The notes below the pieces were generated by a model. The model saw only the letters and a list, made by a program, of their open reading frames with translations, was not told the origin of the DNA and made no database searches. Shown here piece by piece: positions 45,173 through 52,905 of a DNA stretch of 64,000 nucleotides. This DNA is from Chitinophaga sp. GbtcB8 (GTDB lineage Bacteria; Bacteroidota; Bacteroidia; Chitinophagales; Chitinophagaceae): positions 62,001 to 126,000 of the forward strand of contig NZ_JAGXJN010000013.1 of assembly GCF_019091455.1 (NCBI RefSeq), read 5' to 3'. Position numbers and translations under genes: made by a program. How positions within the stretch are numbered: position 1 is the stretch's first letter; every line of letters begins with the position of its first letter.

Positions 45173-45180
45173 CAAAGATA
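45173..45180 (-). promoter_or_regulatory. -7 box next to the methyltransferase ATG
   Basis: TATCTTTG lies 6 nt upstream of the ATG, so a start site about 7 nt past the box would fall on the start codon, giving a nearly leaderless mRNA. Confidence 0.45.
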
Positions 45181-45182
45181 GG

Positions 45183-45413
45183 AGAATAAGTTAGCAGTTG
45201 GCTGTTAGCTGTTAGCCGTTAGTGGCTGATGGCCGCTACTCTAGGGTTATGCTATTACTGCACGCTATTGCTTATGCCAATTGCCCATTAGGTGTATCTT
45301 CCTGGCATATACCATCCGCTGCTACTTCCCTATACTTCACTACTTCCCTACGTACTACTCCCCAACAGCTAACAGCTAATAGCTAACAGCCAGCTGCCCG
45401 CTGCCAACTATGG
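45183..45413. repeat. word-repeat element, copy 2 (inverted relative to copy 1)
   Basis: The left end is TTAGCAGTTGGCTGTTAGCT then GTTAGCCGTTAG; the right end is CAACAGCTAACAGCTAATAG then CTAACAGCC. The core shares GATGGCCGCT (45228-45237), TAGGGTTATGCTAT, and CCCATTAGGTGTAT (45284-45297) with the reverse complement of 43081-43278. The distance between anchors is 46 versus 60 nt, so the copies are diverged. It fills the spacer between the divergent methyltransferase and mutS genes. Confidence 0.75.
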
Positions 45414-45424
45414 ACTGCATTTAA

Positions 45425-45432
45425 TATATTTG
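45425..45432 (+). promoter_or_regulatory. -7 box next to the mutS ATG
   Basis: TATATTTG fits TAnnTTTG and lies 6 nt upstream of the ATG at 45439, suggesting a leaderless or nearly leaderless mutS transcript. Confidence 0.45.
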
Positions 45433-45438
45433 CCCCCT

Positions 45439-48042
45439 ATGGCTAAAAGCAAATCAGAAGAAACCCCATTGATGCAGCAGCACAATGCCATTAAGGCAAA
45501 ATATCCGGATGCCGTGCTGCTTTTCCGGGTGGGCGATTTTTATGAAACGTTTAACGAGGATGCCGTGATCGCTGCACGGGTACTGGGCATTGTATTAACA
45601 AAAAGAGCCAACGGCGCCGCTTCTTATGTGGACCTGGCGGGCTTTCCACACCATGCGCTGGATACTTACCTGCATAAGCTGGTAAAGGCTGGCTACCGGG
45701 TAGCGGTATGCGATCAGCTGGAAGATCCCAAGTCTGTAAAAGGTATTGTAAAACGGGGCGTTACGGAAATGGTAACACCCGGTGTGGCCGTAAATGATAA
45801 GCTGCTGGAAAATGCCAGCAACAACTTTCTTGCCGCCGTGCACTTTGGCAATAATAATACGGGTGTAGCTTTCCTGGATATCTCTACCGGCGAGTTCTTT
45901 ATAGCACAGGGCAACCTGGAATATATTGACAAGCTGCTGCAAAGTTTTAAACCCGCAGAGGTAGTGTTTGCCAAACCCCAGCAAAAACATTTCCGCCAGC
46001 ATTTTGGCAGCCGCTTTTATACCTACACGCTGGATGAGTGGATCTTTACCACGCAATACAGCCAGGAAATATTACTTAAACATTTTGGTACGCACTCCCT
46101 GAAAGGTTTTGGTGTAGCCGACCTGGAAGAGGCGCATATTGCTGCAGGCGCTACCCTGCATTACCTGCGCGATACAGAGCACCCGCATCTGCAGCATATT
46201 ACCGGCATACAGCGTATAGACCAGGATGATTTTTTGTGGATGGACCGCTTTACCGTGCGTAACCTGGAGCTCATGAACAGCAGCGTGGAAAACGGGCATA
46301 CGCTGCTGAATGTGCTGGATAATACAGTATGCCCCATGGGCGCCCGCCTGCTGAAACGCTGGCTGGTATTTCCGCTCCGCGATCCGCAACAGATCAACGA
46401 ACGGCTGGATGTGGTAGAGTACTTTATTAAAGAAACCGACCTGGCCAAAAACCTGCAGCAACACCTGAAACAAGCCGGCGACCTGGAAAGGCTGGTATCT
46501 AAGATACCGCTGAAAAAGATCAATCCACGGGAGGTAATGCAGCTGGCCAGATCCCTGCAGCAGGTGCATGCCATACAGGAGCTGTTAGTTACTACCAGCA
46601 ATACCTACCTGCAACGCCTGCACGCACAAATGGATCCCTGCCCGGCCATACTGGACCGTATCTTACAACAGGTAACAGATACGCCGCCGGTACTGGTAAA
46701 TAAAGGCGGCACCATCCGGGAAGGGGTGCATACAGAGCTGGACAAGCTCCGGATGATAGCCAGCTCCGGCAAGGAATACCTGCTGCAGATCCAGCAAAAA
46801 GAATCAGAAGCTACCGGCATTCCCTCCCTGAAAGTGGCCTTCAACAATGTGTTTGGCTATTACCTGGAAGTAACCAATGCCCATAAGAATAAAGTACCTA
46901 ACAGCTGGATCCGGAAACAAACCCTGGCCAATGCAGAGCGGTACATTACACCGGAGCTGAAGGAATATGAAGAGCAGATCACCGGAGCAGAAGAAAAAAT
47001 ACTGGCCCTGGAAATACAGCTGTTTGATGACCTGCTGCTGGCTTTACAGGAATACATAGTGCCCATGCAGCAAAATGCACAAGCCATGGCGCGCATAGAT
47101 TGCCTGTTATGTTTTGCTGGCAACGCGCTGCAATACAAATACCGGCGCCCGGTGCTTACAGATAGCTTTGAGCTGGATATTAAAGAAGGCCGCCACCCGG
47201 TAATTGAACGCGGCCTTCCGGCCGGTGAGAGTTATGTGGCCAACGATATTTTACTGGACCAGGAGCAACAGCAGATCATTATCCTTACTGGTCCTAACAT
47301 GAGCGGTAAATCGGCCCTGCTGCGGCAAACAGCGCTTATTACGCTGATGGCGCATATGGGTAGTTTTGTACCTGCCAGCAGCGCTACCATTGGTTTAACG
47401 GATAAGATCTTTACACGTGTAGGCGCTTCCGATAACCTGAGCGGCGGAGAATCAACCTTTATGGTGGAGATGAACGAAACCGCCAGCATCATCAACAACA
47501 TTACACCCCGCAGCCTGGTGATCCTGGATGAAATAGGCCGCGGCACCAGCACCTACGATGGTATTTCCATTGCCTGGAGCATTGTGGAATACCTACATGA
47601 TATGACGCCGCATAAACCCAAAACATTATTTGCTACGCACTATCATGAGCTGAATGAGCTGGAAAATAAACATAGCCGGGTAAAGAACTACCATATCACC
47701 AATATGGAATCCGGCAATAAAGTGATCTTCCTCCGTAAGCTGGCGCCGGGCGGCAGCCGGCATAGCTTTGGTATTCATGTAGCCCGTATGGCAGGTATGC
47801 CGCCTGCTTTAGTGAACCGTGCCAATGAAGTGCTGGCGCAGCTGGAAGAAAAACATATTGAAGCGCCGCTGCAGCATAACATTAAACAAATAGCCAACTC
47901 CACCAAAGTGCAGCTTAGCATTTTTGATGCGCATAGCGATACCTTTAAACAGATCCGGGATATGCTGGAGCATGTGGACATTAACCGCTTAACACCGGTA
48001 GAAGCGCTGCTGAAGTTGAGCGAGATCAAGGGGCTACTATAA
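45439..48042 (+). CDS. mutS: DNA mismatch repair protein MutS
   Basis: 867 residues from the ATG at 45439; the in-frame TTG at 45430 lies in the -7 box and is not used as start here. Mismatch-binding Phe34-Tyr35-Glu36 (GDFYETF) is present in domain I. The ATPase has Walker A GPNMSGKS at 618-625, the LSGGESTFMVEM block, Walker B LVILDEIGRGTSTYDG and FATHYHEL. It recognises base mismatches and recruits MutL. Full length, no signs of disruption. Confidence 0.98.
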   Translation: MAKSKSEETPLMQQHNAIKAKYPDAVLLFRVGDFYETFNEDAVIAARVLGIVLTKRANGAASYVDLAGFPHHALDTYLHKLVKAGYRVAVCDQLEDPKSVKGIVKRGVTEMVTPGVAVNDKLLENASNNFLAAVHFGNNNTGVAFLDISTGEFFIAQGNLEYIDKLLQSFKPAEVVFAKPQQKHFRQHFGSRFYTYTLDEWIFTTQYSQEILLKHFGTHSLKGFGVADLEEAHIAAGATLHYLRDTEHPHLQHITGIQRIDQDDFLWMDRFTVRNLELMNSSVENGHTLLNVLDNTVCPMGARLLKRWLVFPLRDPQQINERLDVVEYFIKETDLAKNLQQHLKQAGDLERLVSKIPLKKINPREVMQLARSLQQVHAIQELLVTTSNTYLQRLHAQMDPCPAILDRILQQVTDTPPVLVNKGGTIREGVHTELDKLRMIASSGKEYLLQIQQKESEATGIPSLKVAFNNVFGYYLEVTNAHKNKVPNSWIRKQTLANAERYITPELKEYEEQITGAEEKILALEIQLFDDLLLALQEYIVPMQQNAQAMARIDCLLCFAGNALQYKYRRPVLTDSFELDIKEGRHPVIERGLPAGESYVANDILLDQEQQQIIILTGPNMSGKSALLRQTALITLMAHMGSFVPASSATIGLTDKIFTRVGASDNLSGGESTFMVEMNETASIINNITPRSLVILDEIGRGTSTYDGISIAWSIVEYLHDMTPHKPKTLFATHYHELNELENKHSRVKNYHITNMESGNKVIFLRKLAPGGSRHSFGIHVARMAGMPPALVNRANEVLAQLEEKHIEAPLQHNIKQIANSTKVQLSIFDAHSDTFKQIRDMLEHVDINRLTPVEALLKLSEIKGLL

Positions 48043-48137
48043 TTAATAAGGGTATTTGCGCAAGATCTCATGCTTAAGGGGTATTACAGCATCCATTCAT
48101 CATACTTAAATTACTGTTTTATGTAAAATGAACTTAA
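48043..48137. other. spacer after mutS
   Basis: A 95-bp stretch before the conserved small-RNA promoter block; no terminator hairpin or gene recognised. With the small-RNA copy and terminator downstream, the whole mutS-rluD gap is 360 bp. Confidence 0.5.
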
Positions 48138-48213
48138 TTGATAATGTAATAATTAAATTCATTTTCATTAACATCTGATTAGCGCTATAATTATATCAGC
48201 TGCCTTATTTTTG
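48138..48213 (+). promoter_or_regulatory. conserved promoter block of small-RNA copy D
   Basis: The 46-nt block 48138-48183 (starting TTGATAATGTAATAATTAAA, ending GATTAGC), a 22-nt spacer and the -7 box TATTTTTG (48206-48213). It is the same length and spacing as copies A and B, on the opposite strand 12 kb away. Confidence 0.6.
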
Positions 48214-48219
48214 TTACAG

Positions 48220-48278
48220 AGAGATGCAATGGTATGTGTTACATACCAATAAACAGCCCGAAAGGGCTGTTTATTATC
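48220..48278 (+). ncRNA. candidate small RNA, copy D
   Basis: After GAGAGATGCAA, hairpin 1 is TGGTATGT/ACATACCA (48230-48248, 3-nt loop). Hairpin 2 is AAACAGCCC/GGGCTGTTT with a GAAA tetraloop (48251-48272), followed by a weak T-rich tail (TTTATTAT). Neither stem sequence matches copies A and B although the layout is identical, so structure rather than sequence is conserved. A further terminator lies at 48329. Confidence 0.55.
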
Positions 48279-48328
48279 AACATTCTGCAGACCTATAAGG
48301 ATGAGAGAGTAATAGCGTGCCTGCACGC

Positions 48329-48360
48329 AAAACGGCAGCCCATCAGGGCTGCCGTTTTTT
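48329..48360. terminator. strong intrinsic terminator between mutS and rluD regions
   Basis: AAAACGGCAGCCC (48329-48341) pairs with GGGCTGCCGTTTT (48346-48358) around ATCA, with T tract on the plus strand and A tract before it, so it can act in both directions for these convergent units. Confidence 0.88.
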
Positions 48361-48402
48361 ATTAAAATTATTTGCAGAAAGCTTTGTTTTATAGGGTTAC
48401 TA

Positions 48403-49473
48403 CTATTCCTCCAGTGGCCGTGCAGCTACATACCGCCGCCATTTTTCCAGCACATTTTTAAAATCATCCGGTAACGGGCTTTCAAATTGTATAGGTTGCC
48501 GGGTGCGGGGATGAATAAAACCCAGGGTCTGCGCATGCAGCGCATGGCGGGGAATAACCTCAAAACAGTTTTCTATGAACTGTTTGTATTTGGCAAAAAT
48601 GGTTCCTTTTACAATGCGGTTCCCCCCGTAGGTATCATCATTGAACAAAGGGTGCCCAATGTGCTGCATGTGTACCCGTATCTGGTGCGTACCGCCGGTT
48701 TCCAGCCGGCAGGCAATAAGGGTTACGTAATTAAACCGTTCCAGCACTTTATAATGGGTAATAGCTTCTTTGCCATACTCGCCATCCGGGTAGGCGTCCA
48801 TGATCTTGCGGAATCGCTGGTGCCGGCCCACATGGGCTACTATGGTACCTTCGTCCTCCTCAAAATCGCCCCACACCAGGGCCAGGTAACGGCGCTGTAC
48901 GGTATGGTCAAAGAACTGTTTGGCCAGGTCGGTCATAGCCTTATCTGATTTGGCTATCACCAGCAGGCCGCTGGTATTTTTATCAATGCGGTGTACCAGG
49001 CCAAAGCGCGGTATCTCCGGTATTACGGCTGTGCGGGAATTTTCATCGCCCAGGTACCAGGCCAGCCCGTTCACCAGGGTGCCGGTATAGTTGCCGCAGC
49101 CGGGATGCACCACCAGGCCTGCGTGTTTGTTGATGATCATGAGGTCATCATCCTCGTAAACAATATCCAGCGGCATATCTTCCGGCAATACTTCCAGGCT
49201 TTCCGGGTTTTTGCTGGAATAAACGATAATGCGGTCGCCGGGTTTTACCTTATAGTTGGATTTTACAGGTTTTTCATTCACCAGCACCATGCTGTTTTCA
49301 CAAGCTTGTTGGATCTTATTACGCGTAGCGCCTTCCACCCGGTTCATCAGGAATTTATCAATGCGCAGGGGCTCCTGGCCTTTATCAACCTGTATATTTA
49401 CCCGTTCGTACAGTTCCTCACTGCCTTCCCCGTTGTCCAGCTCATCTTCCAGTTCCGGTAATACTTCCGCCAT
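48403..49473 (-). CDS. rluD: RluA/RluD-family 23S rRNA pseudouridine synthase
   Basis: 356 residues. An N-terminal acidic stretch and S4 RNA-binding domain (LRIDKFLMNRVEGATRNKI) precede the catalytic domain, with the catalytic Asp in FGLVHRIDKNTSGLLVIAKS and the later motifs LETGGTHQIRVHMQHIGHP. It isomerises uridines in 23S rRNA (RluD type) or tRNA; RluD is preferred because of the S4 domain. A TACTTTTG box lies 19 nt upstream of the ATG. Confidence 0.9.
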   Translation of the reverse strand: MAEVLPELEDELDNGEGSEELYERVNIQVDKGQEPLRIDKFLMNRVEGATRNKIQQACENSMVLVNEKPVKSNYKVKPGDRIIVYSSKNPESLEVLPEDMPLDIVYEDDDLMIINKHAGLVVHPGCGNYTGTLVNGLAWYLGDENSRTAVIPEIPRFGLVHRIDKNTSGLLVIAKSDKAMTDLAKQFFDHTVQRRYLALVWGDFEEDEGTIVAHVGRHQRFRKIMDAYPDGEYGKEAITHYKVLERFNYVTLIACRLETGGTHQIRVHMQHIGHPLFNDDTYGGNRIVKGTIFAKYKQFIENCFEVIPRHALHAQTLGFIHPRTRQPIQFESPLPDDFKNVLEKWRRYVAARPLEE

Positions 49474-49492
49474 GTGTGCTTTAAAATTTTTG

Positions 49493-49500
49493 CAAAAGTA
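49493..49500 (-). promoter_or_regulatory. -7 box upstream of rluD
   Basis: TACTTTTG on the minus strand fits TAnnTTTG, 19 nt from the start codon. Confidence 0.4.
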
Positions 49501-49561
49501 CGGCTATTTTCGCGCACCCTGGCAGTGTTGAACGCTTATCTGCCATATCAGCACGTTTTCT

Positions 49562-49748
49562 CCATACAACCACTTCCCCTCATTCTGCTGCAGGATGTTA
49601 TCTTCCTGATCCGCCGTCTTGCCCCTTTCTCCGGATCCCGTAGATCCAGCCTACTCCATACAGCCACTACCCGCCATCCTGCTGCTACTTTGTTATCCTT
49701 CCCGGTCCGCCGTCTTGCCTCCCCTTCTCCAAATCCGGTAAATCCAGC
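49562..49748. repeat. tandem ~90-bp direct duplication in spacer
   Basis: Unit 1 (49562-49650) and unit 2 (49656-49748) both begin CCATACA-CCACT, share TTATC(C)TTCC and TCCGCCGTCTTGCC in the middle and end (A/G)ATCCAGC. They are diverged by substitutions and small indels. No coding frame is kept between them. The duplication fills the spacer upstream of lipB. Confidence 0.65.
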
Positions 49749-49749
49749 G

Positions 49750-49757
49750 TAAATTTG
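49750..49757 (+). promoter_or_regulatory. -7 box next to the lipB ATG
   Basis: TAAATTTG fits TAnnTTTG and lies 4 nt before the ATG at 49762. Confidence 0.4.
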
Positions 49758-49761
49758 CAGC

Positions 49762-50475
49762 ATGAAACAACAGATCAATGTAGATGATTTAGGCCTGATC
49801 GATTACCAGCAAGCCTGGGACTACCAGGAGAACCTGTTACAACAGAATGTGCGTATTAAACTGGATGCCAGCCGCGCTGCGGTTGCCACTCCGCCCGCTA
49901 CTATACATCACCTGCTTTTTTGCGAACACCCGCCTGTATATACCCTGGGTAAAAGCGGCCATATGGAAAACCTGCTCATTAACGAGCAGCAGATGAAGGA
50001 GAAGGCTATCAGCTTTGTACCCACCAACCGGGGCGGGGATATTACCTTTCATGGCCCGGGCCAGGTAGTAGGTTACCCCATCCTGGACCTGGAATACTTT
50101 TTTACAGACCTGGGCCGCTACCTGCGCTCCCTGGAAGAAGTGATCATTTTAACCCTGGCTGATTATGGGATCGCTGCCGGCCGTTCCAAAGGCGAGACCG
50201 GCGTATGGCTATCGCCGGAAGACCCGGCCACTGCCCGTAAGATATGCGCTATGGGAGTACGCTGCAGCCGCTGGGTAACTATGCACGGTTTTGCGCTGAA
50301 TGTAAATACTGACCTTAGTTATTTTAACCATATTATACCCTGTGGCATTACCGATAAAAAGGTAGCCTCCATGCACGAGGAGCTGGGCGGCCCGGTACCG
50401 GTAGAGGAGGTAAAAGTCAGGCTGCAAAAGCACTTTGGAGAAGTATTTGGTGCTGAGCTGATGGTTAAAGTGTAA
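49762..50475 (+). CDS. lipB: lipoyl(octanoyl) transferase
   Basis: 237 residues. LipB motifs: HLLFCEHPPVYTLGKSGH, RGGDITFHGPGQVVGYPILD and MHGFALNV. The catalytic pair is Lys160 (ARKICAMGVR) and Cys194 (IIPCGITDKKVASM). It transfers octanoyl groups from ACP to the lipoyl domains of 2-oxoacid dehydrogenases and the glycine cleavage H protein. No lipA is in view. It is convergent with the unknown gene at 50487. Confidence 0.96.
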   Translation: MKQQINVDDLGLIDYQQAWDYQENLLQQNVRIKLDASRAAVATPPATIHHLLFCEHPPVYTLGKSGHMENLLINEQQMKEKAISFVPTNRGGDITFHGPGQVVGYPILDLEYFFTDLGRYLRSLEEVIILTLADYGIAAGRSKGETGVWLSPEDPATARKICAMGVRCSRWVTMHGFALNVNTDLSYFNHIIPCGITDKKVASMHEELGGPVPVEEVKVRLQKHFGEVFGAELMVKV

Positions 50476-50486
50476 TGCCCCGTGGT

Positions 50487-51017
50487 CTAACTTATTGTAT
50501 AATAGCCCGGTGTCCCAATTCCGATGGTCCAGAAGTTCCTGGCTTTTTCAAGGTCTTCATCAAGTAATTCCCGGTTGTCTTCATATTCACCGCTCTCTTT
50601 CATTTCAGCGATGCTTTCCTGCACTTCTTTTTCCGTGAACTCCCGCCAAACACCAACTGAGATATTCACAAAGCCGTAGCAGTACTCCGCTTCAGAGTCA
50701 TCTACCGGACCCTGATTTTTTTCTGAAAGCAGGGCCAGAAGATTGTCTGCGCCAACCCGGAAAGGATCGATCCCATAGAGCGATAACTGTGTTTTTTCGG
50801 GAACAGGGCCGTAAATAAACTCTATAAATTCAACCATACCAGACTTATCAAAATCAATCCGGCACTCATAGTCATCATAAAACGACCGGCTGTCGTCCGA
50901 ATGATTGCCAGGTTTTCCCAGTATTTTTTCAATAGCAGATCTGGACTGGCCTAAATTGATGGCGCCAACACCTGGAATGTCAATCCCTTGTAAGGGGAGG
51001 ATAGTAATAGTTGTCAT
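50487..51017 (-). CDS. unknown small acidic cytosolic protein
   Basis: 176 residues, strongly acidic, no signal peptide or membrane segment. The N-terminal half has GVGAINLGQSRSAIEKILGK followed by strand-like YECRIDFDKSGMVEFIEFIY. The C-terminal part is Glu-rich. The size, acidity and isolated position would fit the kind of small immunity-type proteins found in Bacteroidota, but no toxin gene is adjacent and I do not recognise a family. The ATG at 51017 is the only good start. Confidence 0.6.
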   Translation of the reverse strand: MTTITILPLQGIDIPGVGAINLGQSRSAIEKILGKPGNHSDDSRSFYDDYECRIDFDKSGMVEFIEFIYGPVPEKTQLSLYGIDPFRVGADNLLALLSEKNQGPVDDSEAEYCYGFVNISVGVWREFTEKEVQESIAEMKESGEYEDNRELLDEDLEKARNFWTIGIGTPGYYTIS

Positions 51018-51099
51018 AGTATATTGTTTCCCTACTAGATCCCATGTTTTTCCCTAGTACATCCCTAGTGAAGTTCATGTCAGGCCTCTTATTTCACTC

Positions 51100-51831
51100 C
51101 TACGATCTGTAATTCAACGGTATAAAAAAGCTCCATTTCTCTTTCAGCTTGCCATCCTCATACAGCTCAAAGTTAAACCAGCCGGAGTGCAGGAATATGG
51201 CCTTTTCCAATATCAGGAAAGGTTCTTTTACCTGATCTATCTGGAACAGGAAGCCGCCATCCGTTTCAAAGAATTTAACAGAATATTTCTTTTTCTCCGC
51301 ATCCGGCAGGTTAATGTTCACATTGCCGTCTACGGTGGTATATACCGTATTGGAGGGATGCCATGCTACTTTTTCGGGTGTCTTTTCTCCGTTGGCAGCA
51401 TTTTTCTGTAATTCCTTTACATCTTCCATATCCAGCTTCTGGGTGGCTTTGATGGTGCTGTCCGGCACAGCCAGTACAGTATTGCTGTACATGTACCGCC
51501 CGGTGTTCAGCAGTATGAACAGGCGGTAATAGTTGCTGCCGGGTAAAGGTTTGGTATCCAGGTACACATTCCGGGTTTGGGCCGGGTAAGATGCATATGC
51601 AATAGTGTTGAAGTTCAGCACACTATCCAGCGAACGCTGTATACCGATCTGTTTTACATTGGTAAAACCAGACAGCCATTCCAGCTGTATCTTACCGGTT
51701 TTGATCAGGGCCATAAAATCCGGCAGCACCGGCGGAGTGTACTGCTGGGAAGGCTCCTGCTGGGCATAAGCACACAGCGTAAATATGTTGAGTAATAATG
51801 CTATAAATGATAAACGCGCGATCTGCTTCAT
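51100..51831 (-). CDS. unknown secreted protein, possible Fn3-like domain
   Basis: 243 residues with a signal peptide (RLSFIALLLNIFTLCAYAQ). Residues about 40-120 (ALIKTGKIQLEWLSGFTNV, IGIQRSLDSVLNFNTIA, YYRLFILLNTGRYMYSN) have the pattern of the fibronectin-III-like segments found before type IX secretion tails, but no C-terminal sorting domain is present. The C-terminal half has SVKFFETDGGFLFQIDQVKE and WFNFELYEDGKLKEKWSFFI, a compact beta domain. Function unknown; probably periplasmic or surface-attached. Confidence 0.7.
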   Translation of the reverse strand: MKQIARLSFIALLLNIFTLCAYAQQEPSQQYTPPVLPDFMALIKTGKIQLEWLSGFTNVKQIGIQRSLDSVLNFNTIAYASYPAQTRNVYLDTKPLPGSNYYRLFILLNTGRYMYSNTVLAVPDSTIKATQKLDMEDVKELQKNAANGEKTPEKVAWHPSNTVYTTVDGNVNINLPDAEKKKYSVKFFETDGGFLFQIDQVKEPFLILEKAIFLHSGWFNFELYEDGKLKEKWSFFIPLNYRS

Positions 51832-51873
51832 ACAACAAAAAACAAGTTCAGTTCCACTTTACTATTGCTAATG

Positions 51874-51957
51874 CTTTTACAGGCGCCGGGCATAGCCAAT
51901 TCCGGATGGGTAGGTAACTCACCGGGCATATGCTAAGACCTGTAAAAGGGATTGGCT
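51874..51957. other. interleaved inverted repeats (pseudoknot-like) in 5' region
   Basis: CTTTTACAGG (51874-51883) pairs with CCTGTAAAAG (51939-51948), while AGCCAAT (51894-51900) pairs with ATTGGCT (51951-51957). The pairings cross. CCGGGCATA also occurs twice between them. The region lies upstream of the secreted unknown protein on the minus strand. Confidence 0.45.
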
Positions 51958-52008
51958 GTTAAGTTGGCAAAAATACAATTAGCTCCAAATATAGCGAAGC
52001 GCTTTTTA

Positions 52009-52902
52009 TTAAAAGCATAGAACGCCGGGAGCCAGGGAAAGATTGCCCTGTAAACCACCGGTATGGATCAGCAGCAGGCGGCTGCCCGGGGGAAAATAGC
52101 CCTGCTGTACCAGCTGCTGCAGGCCCCACGCCATTTTGCCGGTATAGATCATATCCAGCGGTACCCCGGTTTGTGTATAAAAGTCATTTATAAAGTCTAT
52201 CAGTTCCGGGCTTACTTTAGCATACCCGCCCCCATGAAATCCTTGTAATAGCTCCCAGTTAGCAGTGGCAGGGCCTTCCAGCAGGTTCTCCACTTCCTGC
52301 TGCAAATAGGTGCCGCCTTTTAATACGGCAATGCCCAATACCTGTTGCTGTGGTTGTGCGCTGTTAATTAATCCCGCCAGCGTAGTGCCTGTGCCTGCCG
52401 GGCATAGGATATGCGTAAAATGTTGAGTGGGCGCCAAGGATAATATTTCCTTACACCCCGCCGCACCAGCTGCATTATGGCCGCCTTCCGGGATTATAAA
52501 TCCATCGGGGTATTGTGCCTCCCAATCCGTATTACCTTTTTGTTTATAAGCCTCCCGGCTTATGAAGTGCAGCTGCATGCCATAACGTTGCGCCTGTTGT
52601 AAGGTAAGGCTCAGCGCAGGCGCTGCTTCCCCGCGTATAATACCTGTGCTTTGCAGGCCCGCTAACCGGCAGGCCGCCGCTGTAGCAGCTATATGGTTAG
52701 ACCATGCCCCGCCAAACGTTACAATGCGCGTTTTACCGGCCGCTTTTGCCTGTGCCAGGTTCTGTTTCAGCTTAAACCATTTGTTGCCGGATATCTCCGG
52801 GTGCAGCAGGTCTAAACGCAACATGGCTGCCTCCAGTTGCGGAGGCAGCCATGCTGGTTGTATGGGCTGAAGAATAATATTTGAATAGTTAGGTTGGTCC
52901 AT
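52009..52902 (-). CDS. PLP-dependent D-cysteine desulfhydrase / ACC deaminase-like enzyme
   Basis: 297 residues of the tryptophan-synthase-beta PLP fold. The PLP lysine is in HPEISGNKWFKLKQNL. Other motifs are TFGGAWSNHIAATAAACRLAG (phosphate/substrate loop), ILCPAGTGTTLAGLI (PLP phosphate-binding glycine loop) and LLLIHTGGLQG. Family members degrade D-cysteine to pyruvate, H2S and NH3, or ACC to 2-oxobutyrate; the sequence does not decide which. It starts 3 bp after the GH20 stop on the same strand, so the two may be co-transcribed. Confidence 0.88.
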   Translation of the reverse strand: MDQPNYSNIILQPIQPAWLPPQLEAAMLRLDLLHPEISGNKWFKLKQNLAQAKAAGKTRIVTFGGAWSNHIAATAAACRLAGLQSTGIIRGEAAPALSLTLQQAQRYGMQLHFISREAYKQKGNTDWEAQYPDGFIIPEGGHNAAGAAGCKEILSLAPTQHFTHILCPAGTGTTLAGLINSAQPQQQVLGIAVLKGGTYLQQEVENLLEGPATANWELLQGFHGGGYAKVSPELIDFINDFYTQTGVPLDMIYTGKMAWGLQQLVQQGYFPPGSRLLLIHTGGLQGNLSLAPGVLCF

Positions 52903-52905
52903 GGT

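Noticed and set aside
45430..45438. TTG start three codons upstream of mutS ATG
   Set aside because: The TTG is part of the TATATTTG -7 box; the ATG at 45439 gives the canonical MutS N-terminus.
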